Source: Bradyrhizobium guangxiense
GTDB taxonomy: Bacteria > Pseudomonadota > Alphaproteobacteria > Rhizobiales > Xanthobacteraceae
DNA: 64,000 bases
Assembly: GCF_004114915.1 (NCBI RefSeq)
Contig: NZ_CP022219.1
Location: forward strand, 1,828,501-1,892,500
Direction: 5' to 3'
Part shown: positions 24,238-32,486 of the stretch, in pieces
How the letters are laid out: each line of letters begins with the position of its first letter
Position numbering within the stretch: the first letter of the stretch is position 1
Made by a program: the position numbers and the translations under genes
The notes under the pieces: model-generated
What the model saw: the letters and a program-made list of their open reading frames with translations, nothing else
The model's database searches: none
Told to the model about the DNA's origin: nothing

Positions 24238-25107
24238 TCAGGCTTCGTCGACGACACCGTTGCGCAAGCGTCCGATCCCCTCGGCCTCGACCTCGACGAC
24301 ATCGCCGGGCTTCAGGTAGCGCGGCGGATCGAACCGGGCGCCCGCGCCGGTCGGCGTGCCCGTGACGATGATATCGCCCGGGACCAGCGTTGCGAAGGTC
24401 GAGATATAGTTCAAGAGATAGCGGAACGGGAACATCAGCCGGCTGGTGCGATCGTCCTGCCTGAGCTCGCCGTTGACATGCGTGGTCAGCCTGATGTCGG
24501 CGATCTGCGATTCCCGGATGTAGGGCCCCAGCCACGGGCCGAGGCTGCCGCTGGAATCGAAGTTCTTGCCCTGCGTGACGTTGAACTTGGCGTGGCGCAG
24601 CCAGTCGCGCACCGAGCCTTCGTTGCACAGCGTGAGCGCGGCGATGTGGTCGAGCGCGCTGCTTTCGGGGATGTGCCGGCCCTGCTTGCCGATCACGAGC
24701 ACGATCTCGCCCTCATAGTCGAGCTGAGCGGACGCGCGCGGACGCACCAGCGGCGTGTCGTGGCCGACAAAGGAGCGGGGCGAGCGCATGAACATGCTCG
24801 GATATTTCGGCGCGTCCTGGCCGTCCTTGTATTCGGCATTGCGGTCGGGATAGTTGACGCCGATGCAGATGATCTTTTCCGGCGCCGGTACCGGCGGCAA
24901 CCAGGTGATGTCGGCGAGCGCATGATCCGGCTTGCGGCCGGCGGCCTCTTCGGCAAAGCCGACGAGCTTGCCCGCAGCGATCACCTCGCGCAGCGTGGGA
25001 TAGTCTCTTGCGTGACGCGCGGAGAGATCGACGATGCCGCCCTCCAGGACGGCGCCATAGCTGACATCACCCTTGACGGAATAGGTGGCGAGACGAGGCA
25101 GCTTCAT
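24238..25107 (-). CDS. Fumarylacetoacetate hydrolase family protein (HpaG-like candidate)
   Basis: A 289-residue FAH-superfamily protein. ATG 25107 shares its A with the stop of hpaD (TGATG), showing tight coupling. Motifs are KIICIGVNYPDRNAEY, the metal-binding EGEIVLVIGK, the FDSSGSLGPW region and GDIIVTGTPTGAG with the catalytic C-terminus. In the homoprotocatechuate pathway this family provides the decarboxylase step on 5-oxopent-3-ene-1,2,5-tricarboxylate. E. coli HpaG is a double-length protein, while here there is a single repeat. Assignment to that step rests on operon context; other FAH reactions such as acylpyruvate hydrolysis are possible. Confidence 0.85.
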   Translation of the reverse strand: MKLPRLATYSVKGDVSYGAVLEGGIVDLSARHARDYPTLREVIAAGKLVGFAEEAAGRKPDHALADITWLPPVPAPEKIICIGVNYPDRNAEYKDGQDAPKYPSMFMRSPRSFVGHDTPLVRPRASAQLDYEGEIVLVIGKQGRHIPESSALDHIAALTLCNEGSVRDWLRHAKFNVTQGKNFDSSGSLGPWLGPYIRESQIADIRLTTHVNGELRQDDRTSRLMFPFRYLLNYISTFATLVPGDIIVTGTPTGAGARFDPPRYLKPGDVVEVEAEGIGRLRNGVVDEA

Positions 25108-26090
25108 CAGTCGGCCACCAGCACGTCGGCCACGAATTTCGGCTCGCGCACGGCCTGCCCCGTGAACGGCGAGCCCTGCTCGAACCATGAACGCGGCGCC
25201 GGCGCGCCCCAGAGCGTCTGACGGCGCGGATCGCGCAGCGACCAGCGCAGGGGCTCGTGGTCGTGATCCCCGGTGAAATAGTCGCTGGTGTAGAGCTCGA
25301 GGCGGTGCCCGTCGGGATCGCGGACATAGAGGAAGAACGCATTCGAGATGCCGTGCCGTCCCGGGCCGCGCTCGATGTTCTTCACAAAGCCCTGCGAGGC
25401 CATGACGTCGCAGAGATGGATGATGTTCATCGCCGTCGGCGTCCAATAGGCGAAATGGTGCAGCCGCGGGCCCTTGCCATTGGTGATGGCGAAGTCGTGG
25501 ACATTGCCCTTGCGATGCATCCAGGCCGCCGCGATGCGGCCGTTCGGTCCGTCCTCCTCGGCATATTCGGTGAGGCGGAAGCCGAGCCGGGCATAGAAGT
25601 CGACTGTGTCCTGCCCCTCGGCGGCGAAGACGTTGAAATGATCGAGCCGCTGCGGATGGCAGCCCCTGTAGAGGTCATAGCGGCGCAAAAGATGCGGCCG
25701 ACGGTCCATCGCGGCATAGAGCTCGATCTGGAAACCGAAGGGATCGGTGAATTGCAGGGTGCGGCCCTGGAACGGCTGATCGACGAAGGCGTAGGAAAGG
25801 CCGTTCTCGGACAGGAACGCGGCGGCCTTGTCGAGATCCTTGTCGTTGCCGACCTTGAAGCCGAGCCGGGCGCAAGCCGGCACCGCGGCCTTGCGCAGCA
25901 CCAGCGAGTGATGCTGGTGCTCTTCGGCGGCGCGTAGGTAAACGACCTTGTCGTCGGCATCCTCGACATGCAGGCCGATGGTGGTCTCGTAGAACTCGCG
26001 GCTCAGCTTCAGGTCAGTCACGTCGAGCACGACGTGACTGGAACGGATGATGTTGAACGGCGGCTCGAAGACGTGTAGCGGTACGGGCAT
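25107..26090 (-). CDS. hpaD: 3,4-dihydroxyphenylacetate 2,3-dioxygenase (extradiol, VOC type)
   Basis: A 327-residue extradiol dioxygenase. ATG 26090 (MPVPLHVFEPP) is preceded by GAGGGGAAA; the longer frame would enter repeat DNA. Two vicinal-oxygen-chelate modules are present: residues 15-130 (SSHVVLDVTDLKLSREFY) and 150-290. In the second, the iron ligands are His in LDHFNVF, His in LHHFAYW and Glu in HRLELYTSDYF. It opens homoprotocatechuate between C2 and C3 to 5-carboxymethyl-2-hydroxymuconate semialdehyde. The neighbouring hpaE, hpaF, hpaH and hpaR support the specific call over a general catechol dioxygenase. Confidence 0.9.
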   Translation of the reverse strand: MPVPLHVFEPPFNIIRSSHVVLDVTDLKLSREFYETTIGLHVEDADDKVVYLRAAEEHQHHSLVLRKAAVPACARLGFKVGNDKDLDKAAAFLSENGLSYAFVDQPFQGRTLQFTDPFGFQIELYAAMDRRPHLLRRYDLYRGCHPQRLDHFNVFAAEGQDTVDFYARLGFRLTEYAEEDGPNGRIAAAWMHRKGNVHDFAITNGKGPRLHHFAYWTPTAMNIIHLCDVMASQGFVKNIERGPGRHGISNAFFLYVRDPDGHRLELYTSDYFTGDHDHEPLRWSLRDPRRQTLWGAPAPRSWFEQGSPFTGQAVREPKFVADVLVAD

Positions 26091-26113
26091 TGGCGTTTCC
26101 CCTCGGTCGGCTT

Positions 26114-26217
26114 CGTCATTCCGGGGCGTGCGAAGCACGAACCCGGAATCCATTTATCCACGAACTCTGCTGCATGATGGATTCCGGGTTCGGCTCTGCG
26201 AGCCGCCCCGGAATGAC
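26114..26217. repeat. CGTCATTCCGGGG palindromic repeat, long form
   Basis: CGTCATTCCGGGGCGTGCG...CCCGGAATCCATT pairs with ATGGATTCCGGG...GCCCCGGAATGAC. It separates hpaE and hpaD inside the operon and would be transcribed with them. Confidence 0.8.
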
Positions 26218-26224
26218 ACTGCCG

Positions 26225-27763
26225 CTAAATTCCCAGCTTCTGAATCTTGTGCGTGCCCCGCGCCAGCGAGACGTGCTTGGTTTCCATGTAGAAGTCGAAC
26301 GAATAGTCGCCGCCGTCGCGGCCGATGCCGCTCGCTTTCATGCCGCCGAACGGCGTCGGCAGATGGCGAACGTTTTCCGAGTTCAGCCAGATCATGCCGG
26401 CTTCCAGCGCATCCGCAACGCGCAGCGCGCGTCCCATGTCGTTGGTCCAGACATAACCGGTCAGGCCATAGCGGATGTCGTTGGCGATCTCGATTGCGTC
26501 GCTCTCGTCCTTGAACGGCAGCACGGTGAGGAAGGGGCCGAACACCTCCTCCTGCGCAATGCGCATCTTGCCATGCGCGCCGGTGACCAGCGTCGGCTCG
26601 ATGTAATGTCCGCCGCCCGGGCCGTCATGGGCTGTGCCGCCGACCGCGATGGTCGCGCCGTCCTGGCGCGCGACGTCGAAATAGGAGCAGACCTTCTCCA
26701 GATGCCGCTCGTGGATCAGCGGCCCGATCTCGGTGGCGGGATCGAGGGGATGGCCGACCTTCAGCGACTTCACGCGTGCAGTCAGCTTCTCCACGAATTT
26801 TTCCGCGATGCTCTGCTGGATCAGCAGGCGACTGGAAGACGTGCAGCGCTCGCCGTTGAGCGAGTAGATCATGAACACGACGGCGTCGAGCGCGCGGTCG
26901 AGATCGGCGTCGTCGAACACGATCACCGGGTTCTTGCCGCCGAGCTCGAAATGCACGCGCTTCAAGGTCGGCGCGCCTTGTTTCATGATGGCCGAACCGG
27001 TCGCGCTCTCGCCGACGAAGCCGATCGCCTTGATCGCGGGATGCTCGGTCAGCGCCTTGCCGGCCTCCTCGCCGAAGCCGTGGACCGTGTTGAGCACGCC
27101 GTCGGGAATGCCCGCCTGCTTGGCCAGCTTCGACAGGATATCCGCGGTGACCGGCGACCATTCGGCCGGCTTGTGCACAACGGTGCAGCCGGCGGCGAGG
27201 GCAGGGGCGATCTTCCAGGTCGAGAGCATGAACGGCGTGTTCCACGGCGTGATCACGCCGACGGGACCGATCGGTACGCGGGTCGAGATGTTCCAGTGCT
27301 CCTCGCTCGGCGTGTTGAGGCCGTCGCGGGCCTCAGCGCATTTGTCGGCGAAGAAGCGGAAATTCTCGGCCGCGCGGATCGCGGCCTTGGCCATGAAGCG
27401 ATAGGCCTGGCCGGTGTCGATGCATTCGAGCACCGCGATGTCCTCGGCATTGTCCTCGATGGCGTCGGCGACGCGATGCAGCAGCTTCTTCCGCATCGCC
27501 GGACCCATGTCGCGCCAGGATCTGAAGGCCAGCGCAGCGGCCGTTGCGGCGCGGTCGATATCCTCGGCGGTGCCACGCGCAACGCTCGCAAGCCTCGTGC
27601 CGTCGACCGGCGATTTCGTCTCGAACGCCTCGCCGGAGATCGAGGCAACGGTCTTGCCGTCGATCATGTGACCGATGCCGTCGCCACGCAGCTTCTTCAA
27701 CAGCGGCGCGACGCGGTCCCTGTTGGCCTGGAACACATCGGCTTTCGGGGTGGGCTTATCCAT
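26225..27763 (-). CDS. hpaE: 5-carboxymethyl-2-hydroxymuconate semialdehyde dehydrogenase
   Basis: A 512-residue aldehyde dehydrogenase starting MDKPTPKADVF. It has the NAD-binding PWNTPFMLSTWKIAPALAAGC and GFVGESATGS, the general-base Glu in FELGGKNP and the nucleophile in NGERCTSSSR, all at normal spacing. The N-terminal 35 residues before IDGKTVAS are typical of HpaE rather than of betaine or general ALDHs. It oxidises the semialdehyde from HpaD to 5-carboxymethyl-2-hydroxymuconate. Its 5' end overlaps the end of hpaF by 8 bases. The enzyme class is certain and the pathway role strongly supported by neighbours. Confidence 0.92.
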   Translation of the reverse strand: MDKPTPKADVFQANRDRVAPLLKKLRGDGIGHMIDGKTVASISGEAFETKSPVDGTRLASVARGTAEDIDRAATAAALAFRSWRDMGPAMRKKLLHRVADAIEDNAEDIAVLECIDTGQAYRFMAKAAIRAAENFRFFADKCAEARDGLNTPSEEHWNISTRVPIGPVGVITPWNTPFMLSTWKIAPALAAGCTVVHKPAEWSPVTADILSKLAKQAGIPDGVLNTVHGFGEEAGKALTEHPAIKAIGFVGESATGSAIMKQGAPTLKRVHFELGGKNPVIVFDDADLDRALDAVVFMIYSLNGERCTSSSRLLIQQSIAEKFVEKLTARVKSLKVGHPLDPATEIGPLIHERHLEKVCSYFDVARQDGATIAVGGTAHDGPGGGHYIEPTLVTGAHGKMRIAQEEVFGPFLTVLPFKDESDAIEIANDIRYGLTGYVWTNDMGRALRVADALEAGMIWLNSENVRHLPTPFGGMKASGIGRDGGDYSFDFYMETKHVSLARGTHKIQKLGI

Positions 27764-28154
27764 GGGCAGCTTCCGCTTTCAGGGCGTCGTGGATGTTGTT
27801 GCGCTTCCAGCTCGTGTCCTTGTCGTTGATCTGCATGTCGAACGACAAAGCGAATTTGCTGGCGGCAAAGACGGGATCGAGATGGTGGGAGAGTGCCTGG
27901 AAGACATGCTCGCCGGCCTGCTGGCGCGTCTTGAGGTCGCGGCCCTCGCCGATGCGCAGCACCATGTCGAGAAAGCCGTAGTCGTAGCGCGCATCCGCAA
28001 TTGCATAATGCTCGCAGCGGATGGCGCGGACGCGGATGCCGCCGAGCGGGAAAATGCCGGTCTCGACCGCCGCCTTGCGCACGATTTCGCAGACCAGGGC
28101 CATGTCGAGGCGGCTGTCGAGGTTGGCGGAATATTCGATGGTGAAATGCGGCAT
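27756..28154 (-). CDS. hpaF: 5-carboxymethyl-2-hydroxymuconate delta-isomerase
   Basis: A 132-residue protein starting MPHFTIEYSANLD. Like other tautomerase-superfamily members, it has Pro directly after the initiator Met, and this becomes the catalytic N-terminal base after Met removal. The length and the C-terminal LSFDMQINDKDTSWKRNNIHDAL fit HpaF. It isomerises 5-carboxymethyl-2-hydroxymuconate to 5-oxopent-3-ene-1,2,5-tricarboxylate, the substrate for the decarboxylase. It overlaps hpaE by 8 bases and follows hpaH after 30 bases. Confidence 0.92.
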   Translation of the reverse strand: MPHFTIEYSANLDSRLDMALVCEIVRKAAVETGIFPLGGIRVRAIRCEHYAIADARYDYGFLDMVLRIGEGRDLKTRQQAGEHVFQALSHHLDPVFAASKFALSFDMQINDKDTSWKRNNIHDALKAEAAHG

Positions 28155-28184
28155 CGCGGTTTCACTCCCTGTCTTTTTGTCGTC

Positions 28185-28991
28185 TTAAGCGAAATAGCAG
28201 CTGACCGAGCCGTAGGCGCCATAATCGGCCTGAATTGTGTCGCCCTTGCGGGTCTCGATCGGACGGATGAAGGAGCCGGCGAGCACGACCTGTCCGGGCT
28301 CGAGCGCAAGACCGAGGGGTGCGATCTTGTTGGCGAGCCAGGCAACCGCGGTGGCCGGATGATTGAGCACGCCGGCGGCAAGGCCGGTCTCCTCGAGCTG
28401 GCCGTTCTTAAAGCACAGCGCGCCGATCCAGCGCAGGTCCGCATCCAGCGGGCGGATCGGCCGGCCGCCAAGCACGATGCCGGCATTCGCGGCATTGTCG
28501 GCGATGGTGTCGAAAATCTTCCGCGTTGCCTTCGTGTCGGGATCGACGCGCTCGACCCTGGTGTCGAGAATCTCAAGTGCCGGCACCACGAAGTCGGTGG
28601 CGTTGAGCACGTCGAACATCGTGCAATCGGGCCCCGCGAGCCGCTTGCTCATGACGAAGGCGAGTTCGGCCTCGACGCGCGTCGCGATGAAGCGCCCGGT
28701 CGGAATGATCCCGCCATCGGCAAAGAACATGTCGTCGAGCAGCACGCCGGAATCCGGTTCGTCGATGTTGAGCGCGCTCTGCATCGCCTTCGAGGTGAGG
28801 CCGATCTTGTGGCCTTTGACGATGCGCCCCTCCGCGATCTTGACATCGACCCAAGCCTTCTGGATCGCGTAGGCGTCAGTGATGGTGATCCCAGGGAAAT
28901 CCTGCGAGAGCTGCCGGATCTGCGTGCGGGTCTTCTCCGCCTGGTGCAGACGCCTCGCGCAAGCTTGGATATCGTCGTTGGAAAGCGCCAT
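28185..28991 (-). CDS. hpaH: 2-oxo-hept-4-ene-1,7-dioate hydratase
   Basis: A 268-residue hydratase of the MhpD/HpaH family, part of the FAH superfamily. Signatures are KGHKIGLTSKAMQ, the metal-binding pair in RVEAELAFVMSKRL, and PATAVAWLANKIAPLG near the C-terminus. It hydrates 2-oxo-hept-4-ene-1,7-dioate to 4-hydroxy-2-oxoheptanedioate, the substrate of an HpaI aldolase (a candidate lies at 29856). It is the first gene of the minus-strand operon, divergent from hpaR with a 110-base promoter region between. Confidence 0.92.
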   Translation of the reverse strand: MALSNDDIQACARRLHQAEKTRTQIRQLSQDFPGITITDAYAIQKAWVDVKIAEGRIVKGHKIGLTSKAMQSALNIDEPDSGVLLDDMFFADGGIIPTGRFIATRVEAELAFVMSKRLAGPDCTMFDVLNATDFVVPALEILDTRVERVDPDTKATRKIFDTIADNAANAGIVLGGRPIRPLDADLRWIGALCFKNGQLEETGLAAGVLNHPATAVAWLANKIAPLGLALEPGQVVLAGSFIRPIETRKGDTIQADYGAYGSVSCYFA

Positions 28992-29025
28992 TTGTGATCT
29001 TACAAAGTGGGGTGCCGGGCGATAC

Positions 29026-29037
29026 TTAACATGTTAA
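29026..29037. promoter_or_regulatory. Perfect 12-base palindrome TTAACATGTTAA, likely HpaR operator
   Basis: A perfect palindrome between the divergent hpaH (start 28991) and hpaR (start 29102) genes, in an otherwise less G+C-rich stretch. MarR-family proteins bind such short palindromes, and HpaR represses the meta operon in enterobacteria. It is the only such site seen in this gap. Confidence 0.6.
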
Positions 29038-29101
29038 ATGAATGCGTCAAACTCAATTCGGCTTGCTGCACTGCAAACGTTCCGCGGCTTGAAAGGGCGC
29101 C

Positions 29102-29620
29102 ATGGTGAAGAAACCGGCTGATCCAGCCAACGGAAGCGCGCCCGCCGCGCGGCAGGTGCCGATGCGCGACTTCTCGCGCTCGCTGCCGATGTCGCTGCTG
29201 CGCGCCCGCGAAGCGGTGATGCGTCAGTTCCGGCCCTCGCTGCGCGAGCACGGCTTGACCGAGCAGCAATGGCGAATCCTGCGCGCGCTGGCGGCGATCG
29301 AGGCGGCCGAGGTCACGGAACTGGCGCGGACCGCGTTCCTGCTCGGGCCGAGCCTGTCGCGCATCCTGCGCGATCTCGAGGCGCGCCATCTGATCGAACG
29401 CAGGACCGCGAAGGCGGACCAGCGCCGCAGCATGGTCTCGATCTCGAAAGAGGGTGTGAAGCTGATGGCCTCGGTGGCGCCGACGTCGGAGGCGATCTAC
29501 GCCGAGATCACGCGACGCTTCGGCGCGCGCAAGCTTGCCGAGTTGCAGGAGATGCTCGGCGAGCTCGAACACAGCCTCGCGGGCCTCGGGGCGGCGGATG
29601 AGGCAAGTGCCGGGGAGTGA
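29102..29620 (+). CDS. hpaR: Homoprotocatechuate degradation regulator, MarR family
   Basis: A 172-residue winged-helix regulator starting MVKKPADPANG. The HpaR-type N-terminus (MRDFSRSLPMSLLRAREAVM) is followed by the MarR core: LTEQQWRILRAL, the recognition helix LLGPSLSRILRDLEAR and the wing RRTAKADQRRSMVSIS. It normally represses the hpa catabolic genes, with release by homoprotocatechuate or 4-hydroxyphenylacetate. It is divergent from hpaH, with the palindrome at 29026-29037 in between. The N-terminal extension of about 20 disordered residues is Pro/Ala rich. The specific name relies on the neighbours. Confidence 0.9.
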   Translation: MVKKPADPANGSAPAARQVPMRDFSRSLPMSLLRAREAVMRQFRPSLREHGLTEQQWRILRALAAIEAAEVTELARTAFLLGPSLSRILRDLEARHLIERRTAKADQRRSMVSISKEGVKLMASVAPTSEAIYAEITRRFGARKLAELQEMLGELEHSLAGLGAADEASAGE

Positions 29621-29855
29621 AACCAGATATGCGCGTCCGGGCGCCGCAAGCCATGGACATGCATGCGCATTTTCGCGCAAATTGCGGCCCGGTCTGGCGG
29701 CCGGTCGGGCGCCGATTCCCGGCCAGAAGGCGGCCGCATAGGCGTTGCGTCATTGCGAGCGTAGCGCGGCGGCCCGGTTCGCGGTAACAGCGGGGCGTGC
29801 TGTCGCGGCGCTCGTCATGGTGACGAAGGTTCAAACAACAAAGAAGGAAGGCAAC

Positions 29856-30632
29856 GTGGCGAACAAGGTCAAGGAAATCTGGAAGTCGGGCAAGGCGGTG
29901 GTCAACGCGTGGCTTGCTATACCCTCCGGCTTCTCGGCCGAGATGGTCGCGCAATGCGGCTTCGACAGCGTCACCGTCGACATGCAGCACGGCGTGCAGG
30001 ACTATCTGTCGATGGTGCAGTGCTTCCAGGCCATGGATAAGCATCCGGTGACCCCGATGGTCCGCGTGCCCTGGAACGAGCCGGGCATCATCGGCAAGGT
30101 GCTCGACGGCGGCGCCTACGGCGTGATCTGCCCGATGGTCAACACGCCGCAGGAAGCCCGGAACCTGGTCTCCTATTCGAAATATCCACCGAAGGGCGTG
30201 CGCTCCAACGGACCGATCCGCGCCGGCATGTACGGCACCGCGGGCTCGTACCAGAAGACCGCCAACGATGAGATCGTGCTGCTGCCGATGATGGAGACGA
30301 GGACGGCGGTCGAGAACATGGAAGCGATCCTCGACGTCGAGGGCATCGACGGCGTCTATATCGGACCGTCCGATCTCGGCTTCTCCTACGGCCTCGAGCC
30401 CAAGCTCGACCGCAGCGAGCCCGAGATCCTCGCGATCTACGAGAAGATCATCAAGGAGTGCGGCAAGCGCGGCCTCAATCCGGGCATCCATTGCAGCGGC
30501 GCCGAGGGCGCGGCGCGCGCCATCAACATGGGCTTCAAGTTGGTGACGCTGTCGAACGAGGTCGGCCTGATGACCACCTACGCCAAGATGCAGGTCAACG
30601 CGACCCGCAAGGATTCGGGCGGCAAGGCCTGA
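29856..30632 (+). CDS. hpaI: HpcH/HpaI family aldolase
   Basis: A 258-residue class II aldolase. GTG 29856 is chosen because AAGGAAGG lies just upstream; ATG 29818 would add a Lys/Thr-rich stretch of twelve residues. Active-site features are the His in VTVDMQHGVQDY, Arg in MVRVPWNEP, and the metal ligands Glu in LLPMMETRTAVEN and Asp in YIGPSDLGFSYG. HpaI cleaves 4-hydroxy-2-oxoheptanedioate to pyruvate and succinic semialdehyde, the last step of the local pathway. The same family also cleaves 2-keto-3-deoxy sugar acids, and the next gene is a sugar-acid-type dehydratase. The symbol is therefore provisional. Confidence 0.8.
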   Translation: MANKVKEIWKSGKAVVNAWLAIPSGFSAEMVAQCGFDSVTVDMQHGVQDYLSMVQCFQAMDKHPVTPMVRVPWNEPGIIGKVLDGGAYGVICPMVNTPQEARNLVSYSKYPPKGVRSNGPIRAGMYGTAGSYQKTANDEIVLLPMMETRTAVENMEAILDVEGIDGVYIGPSDLGFSYGLEPKLDRSEPEILAIYEKIIKECGKRGLNPGIHCSGAEGAARAINMGFKLVTLSNEVGLMTTYAKMQVNATRKDSGGKA

Positions 30633-30638
30633 TCTCTC

Positions 30639-30710
30639 GCGAATGGCGAATGGGGAGTAGCGAATAGGCTACTCCCTTTTTCCATTCGCTATTCACCATT
30701 CGCTACTCGC
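30639..30710. repeat. CGAATGGCGAATGGGGAGTAGCG hairpin repeat
   Basis: A run of alternating arms: GCGAATGGCGAATGGGGAGT on the left and CCATTCGCTATTCACCATTCGC on the right, with AGTAGC / GGCTACT in the middle. It fills the gap between the aldolase and the dehydratase and would fold in their shared transcript. Confidence 0.7.
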
Positions 30711-30728
30711 CTCCGAAGGAGACTTCCC

Positions 30729-32252
30729 ATGACCGTCAGCCCCGTCATCCGCCTCCATCCCGATGATGGCGTGCTGATCGCGCGCGCCAGCCTGCCGCCG
30801 GGCACCATGGTGGCCGACGGCGTGACCACGGTCGAGCGCATTCCCTCCGGCCACAAAGTCGCGATCAAGCCGATTGCGGTGGGTGAGCCGATCAAGCGCT
30901 ACGGCCAGATCATCGGCTTTGCCACCCAGGCCATCGCGCCGGGCCAGCACGTGCACGTGCAGAATTGCGGCATGGGCGATTTTGCCAAGGACTACGCCTA
31001 TTGCGTCGACGTCAAGCCGACGCCGAACTTCGACCTGCCGGCGTCCTTCGAAGGCATCCGTCGCCCGGACGGCCGCGTTGCGACGCGTAACTATATCGGC
31101 ATCCTTACCTCGGTGAATTGCAGCGCGCATGTCGCAAGCCTCGTCGCCGACGTCTTCAAGAAGAATCCCTTCACCGGCGACAATCCGCTCGCCGACTTTC
31201 CCAATGTCGACGGCGTGGTCGCGCTCACCCACAAGCCCGGCTGCGGCATGACGCAGAAGGAGCCGCTGGCGCTGCTCCGCCGCACCCTCGGCGGCTATGC
31301 GCGGCACGTCAACTTCTCGCACGTCATCGTGCTCGGCCTCGGCTGCGAGGTGAACCAGATCGGCGGCCTGATGGAAGAGCAGAAGCTCGCCGGCCGCCTG
31401 CGCGCGATGGACATCCAGGAGGTCGGCGGCACCCGCAAGACGGTGGAAGCCGGCATCGCCTTCGTGCGCGAGGCGCTGGCGGATTCCAACAAAGTGAAGC
31501 GCGAAACGGTACCGGCGAGCGAGCTCACGGTGGCCCTGCAATGTGGCGGCTCGGACGGCTATTCGGGCGTGTCCGCCAATCCTGCGCTCGGCGCTGCCAG
31601 CGATCTCATCGTGCGTCACGGCGGCACCGTGATCCTGTCCGAGACGCCGGAGACCTATGGCGCCGAGCATCTCCTGACGCGCCGCGCCGTCAGCCGCGAG
31701 GTCGGCGAGAAGCTGGTCGAGCTGATGCGCTGGTGGGACGAATACACGACGCGCGAAGGCGCCGAGATGAACGCCAATCCGAGCCCCGGCAACAAGGCGG
31801 GCGGCCTCACCACCATTCTGGAGAAGTCGCTCGGCGCGATGGCCAAGGCCGGCACCACCAATCTCGTCGAGGTGCTGCGCTATGCCGAGCCCATCACCAA
31901 GAAGGGTTTCGTCTTCATGGACACGCCCGGCTACGATCCGGTCGCCGCGACCGGGCAGGTCGCAGGCGGTGCCAATCTGGTCTGCTTCACAACCGGCCGC
32001 GGCAGCGTGTTCGGCTGCAAGCCGGCACCCTCGATCAAGCTCGCCACCAACACGCCCATGTACAAGCGTATGGAAGAGGACATGGACGTCAATTGCGGCA
32101 CCATCCTCGAAGGCGAGGAGAGCGTCGAACAGTGCGGCCAGCGCATCTTCGATCTCATCCTGAAGACCGCCTCTGGCCAGCCGACCAAGAGCGAGAGCTT
32201 CGATTTCGGCGGCGCCGAGTTCGCGCCCTGGGTGCTGGGCGCGACGATGTAG
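30729..32252 (+). CDS. UxaA-family dehydratase (altronate/galactarate dehydratase-like)
   Basis: A 507-residue protein. Residues 1-90 are the SAF domain (IRLHPDDGVLIARASLPPGT...GHKVAIKPIAVGEPIKRYG). From about residue 110 comes the UxaA core (GYIRPDGR-type motif as GIRRPDGRVATRNYIG), with cysteines in THKPGCGMTQ, LGLGCEVNQIGGL and FGCKPAPSIKLATN, likely Fe-binding. The family removes water from sugar acids such as altronate or galactarate to give 2-keto-3-deoxy acids. It follows an HpaI-type aldolase that can split such products. Which sugar acid is used is not readable. Confidence 0.88.
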   Translation: MTVSPVIRLHPDDGVLIARASLPPGTMVADGVTTVERIPSGHKVAIKPIAVGEPIKRYGQIIGFATQAIAPGQHVHVQNCGMGDFAKDYAYCVDVKPTPNFDLPASFEGIRRPDGRVATRNYIGILTSVNCSAHVASLVADVFKKNPFTGDNPLADFPNVDGVVALTHKPGCGMTQKEPLALLRRTLGGYARHVNFSHVIVLGLGCEVNQIGGLMEEQKLAGRLRAMDIQEVGGTRKTVEAGIAFVREALADSNKVKRETVPASELTVALQCGGSDGYSGVSANPALGAASDLIVRHGGTVILSETPETYGAEHLLTRRAVSREVGEKLVELMRWWDEYTTREGAEMNANPSPGNKAGGLTTILEKSLGAMAKAGTTNLVEVLRYAEPITKKGFVFMDTPGYDPVAATGQVAGGANLVCFTTGRGSVFGCKPAPSIKLATNTPMYKRMEEDMDVNCGTILEGEESVEQCGQRIFDLILKTASGQPTKSESFDFGGAEFAPWVLGATM

Positions 32253-32486
32253 TCGCGCCGGGCGCGCGGTCGCAATCGCCACCCAGTCGCAATTGAATTG
32301 AATCAAGTGATCAGCGACGCGTGTGGTTGCACGGGATGCAACGACCGCTCGCTAAGTAATGATACGGAGGCGCGCGTCTCGCCTTGGGGACCCTCGGCTT
32401 ACATCTGGTTAACACTGTTGCCCTAGACAGGAGGCGATGCGGCTCCACAGCGTAGTGGGGCCGGCCTGTGTTCAAGGATCGAGCCG

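Noticed and set aside
30693..32306. 537-codon minus-strand open frame opposite the UxaA-family gene
   Set aside because: Shadow of a conserved plus-strand gene; no start context.
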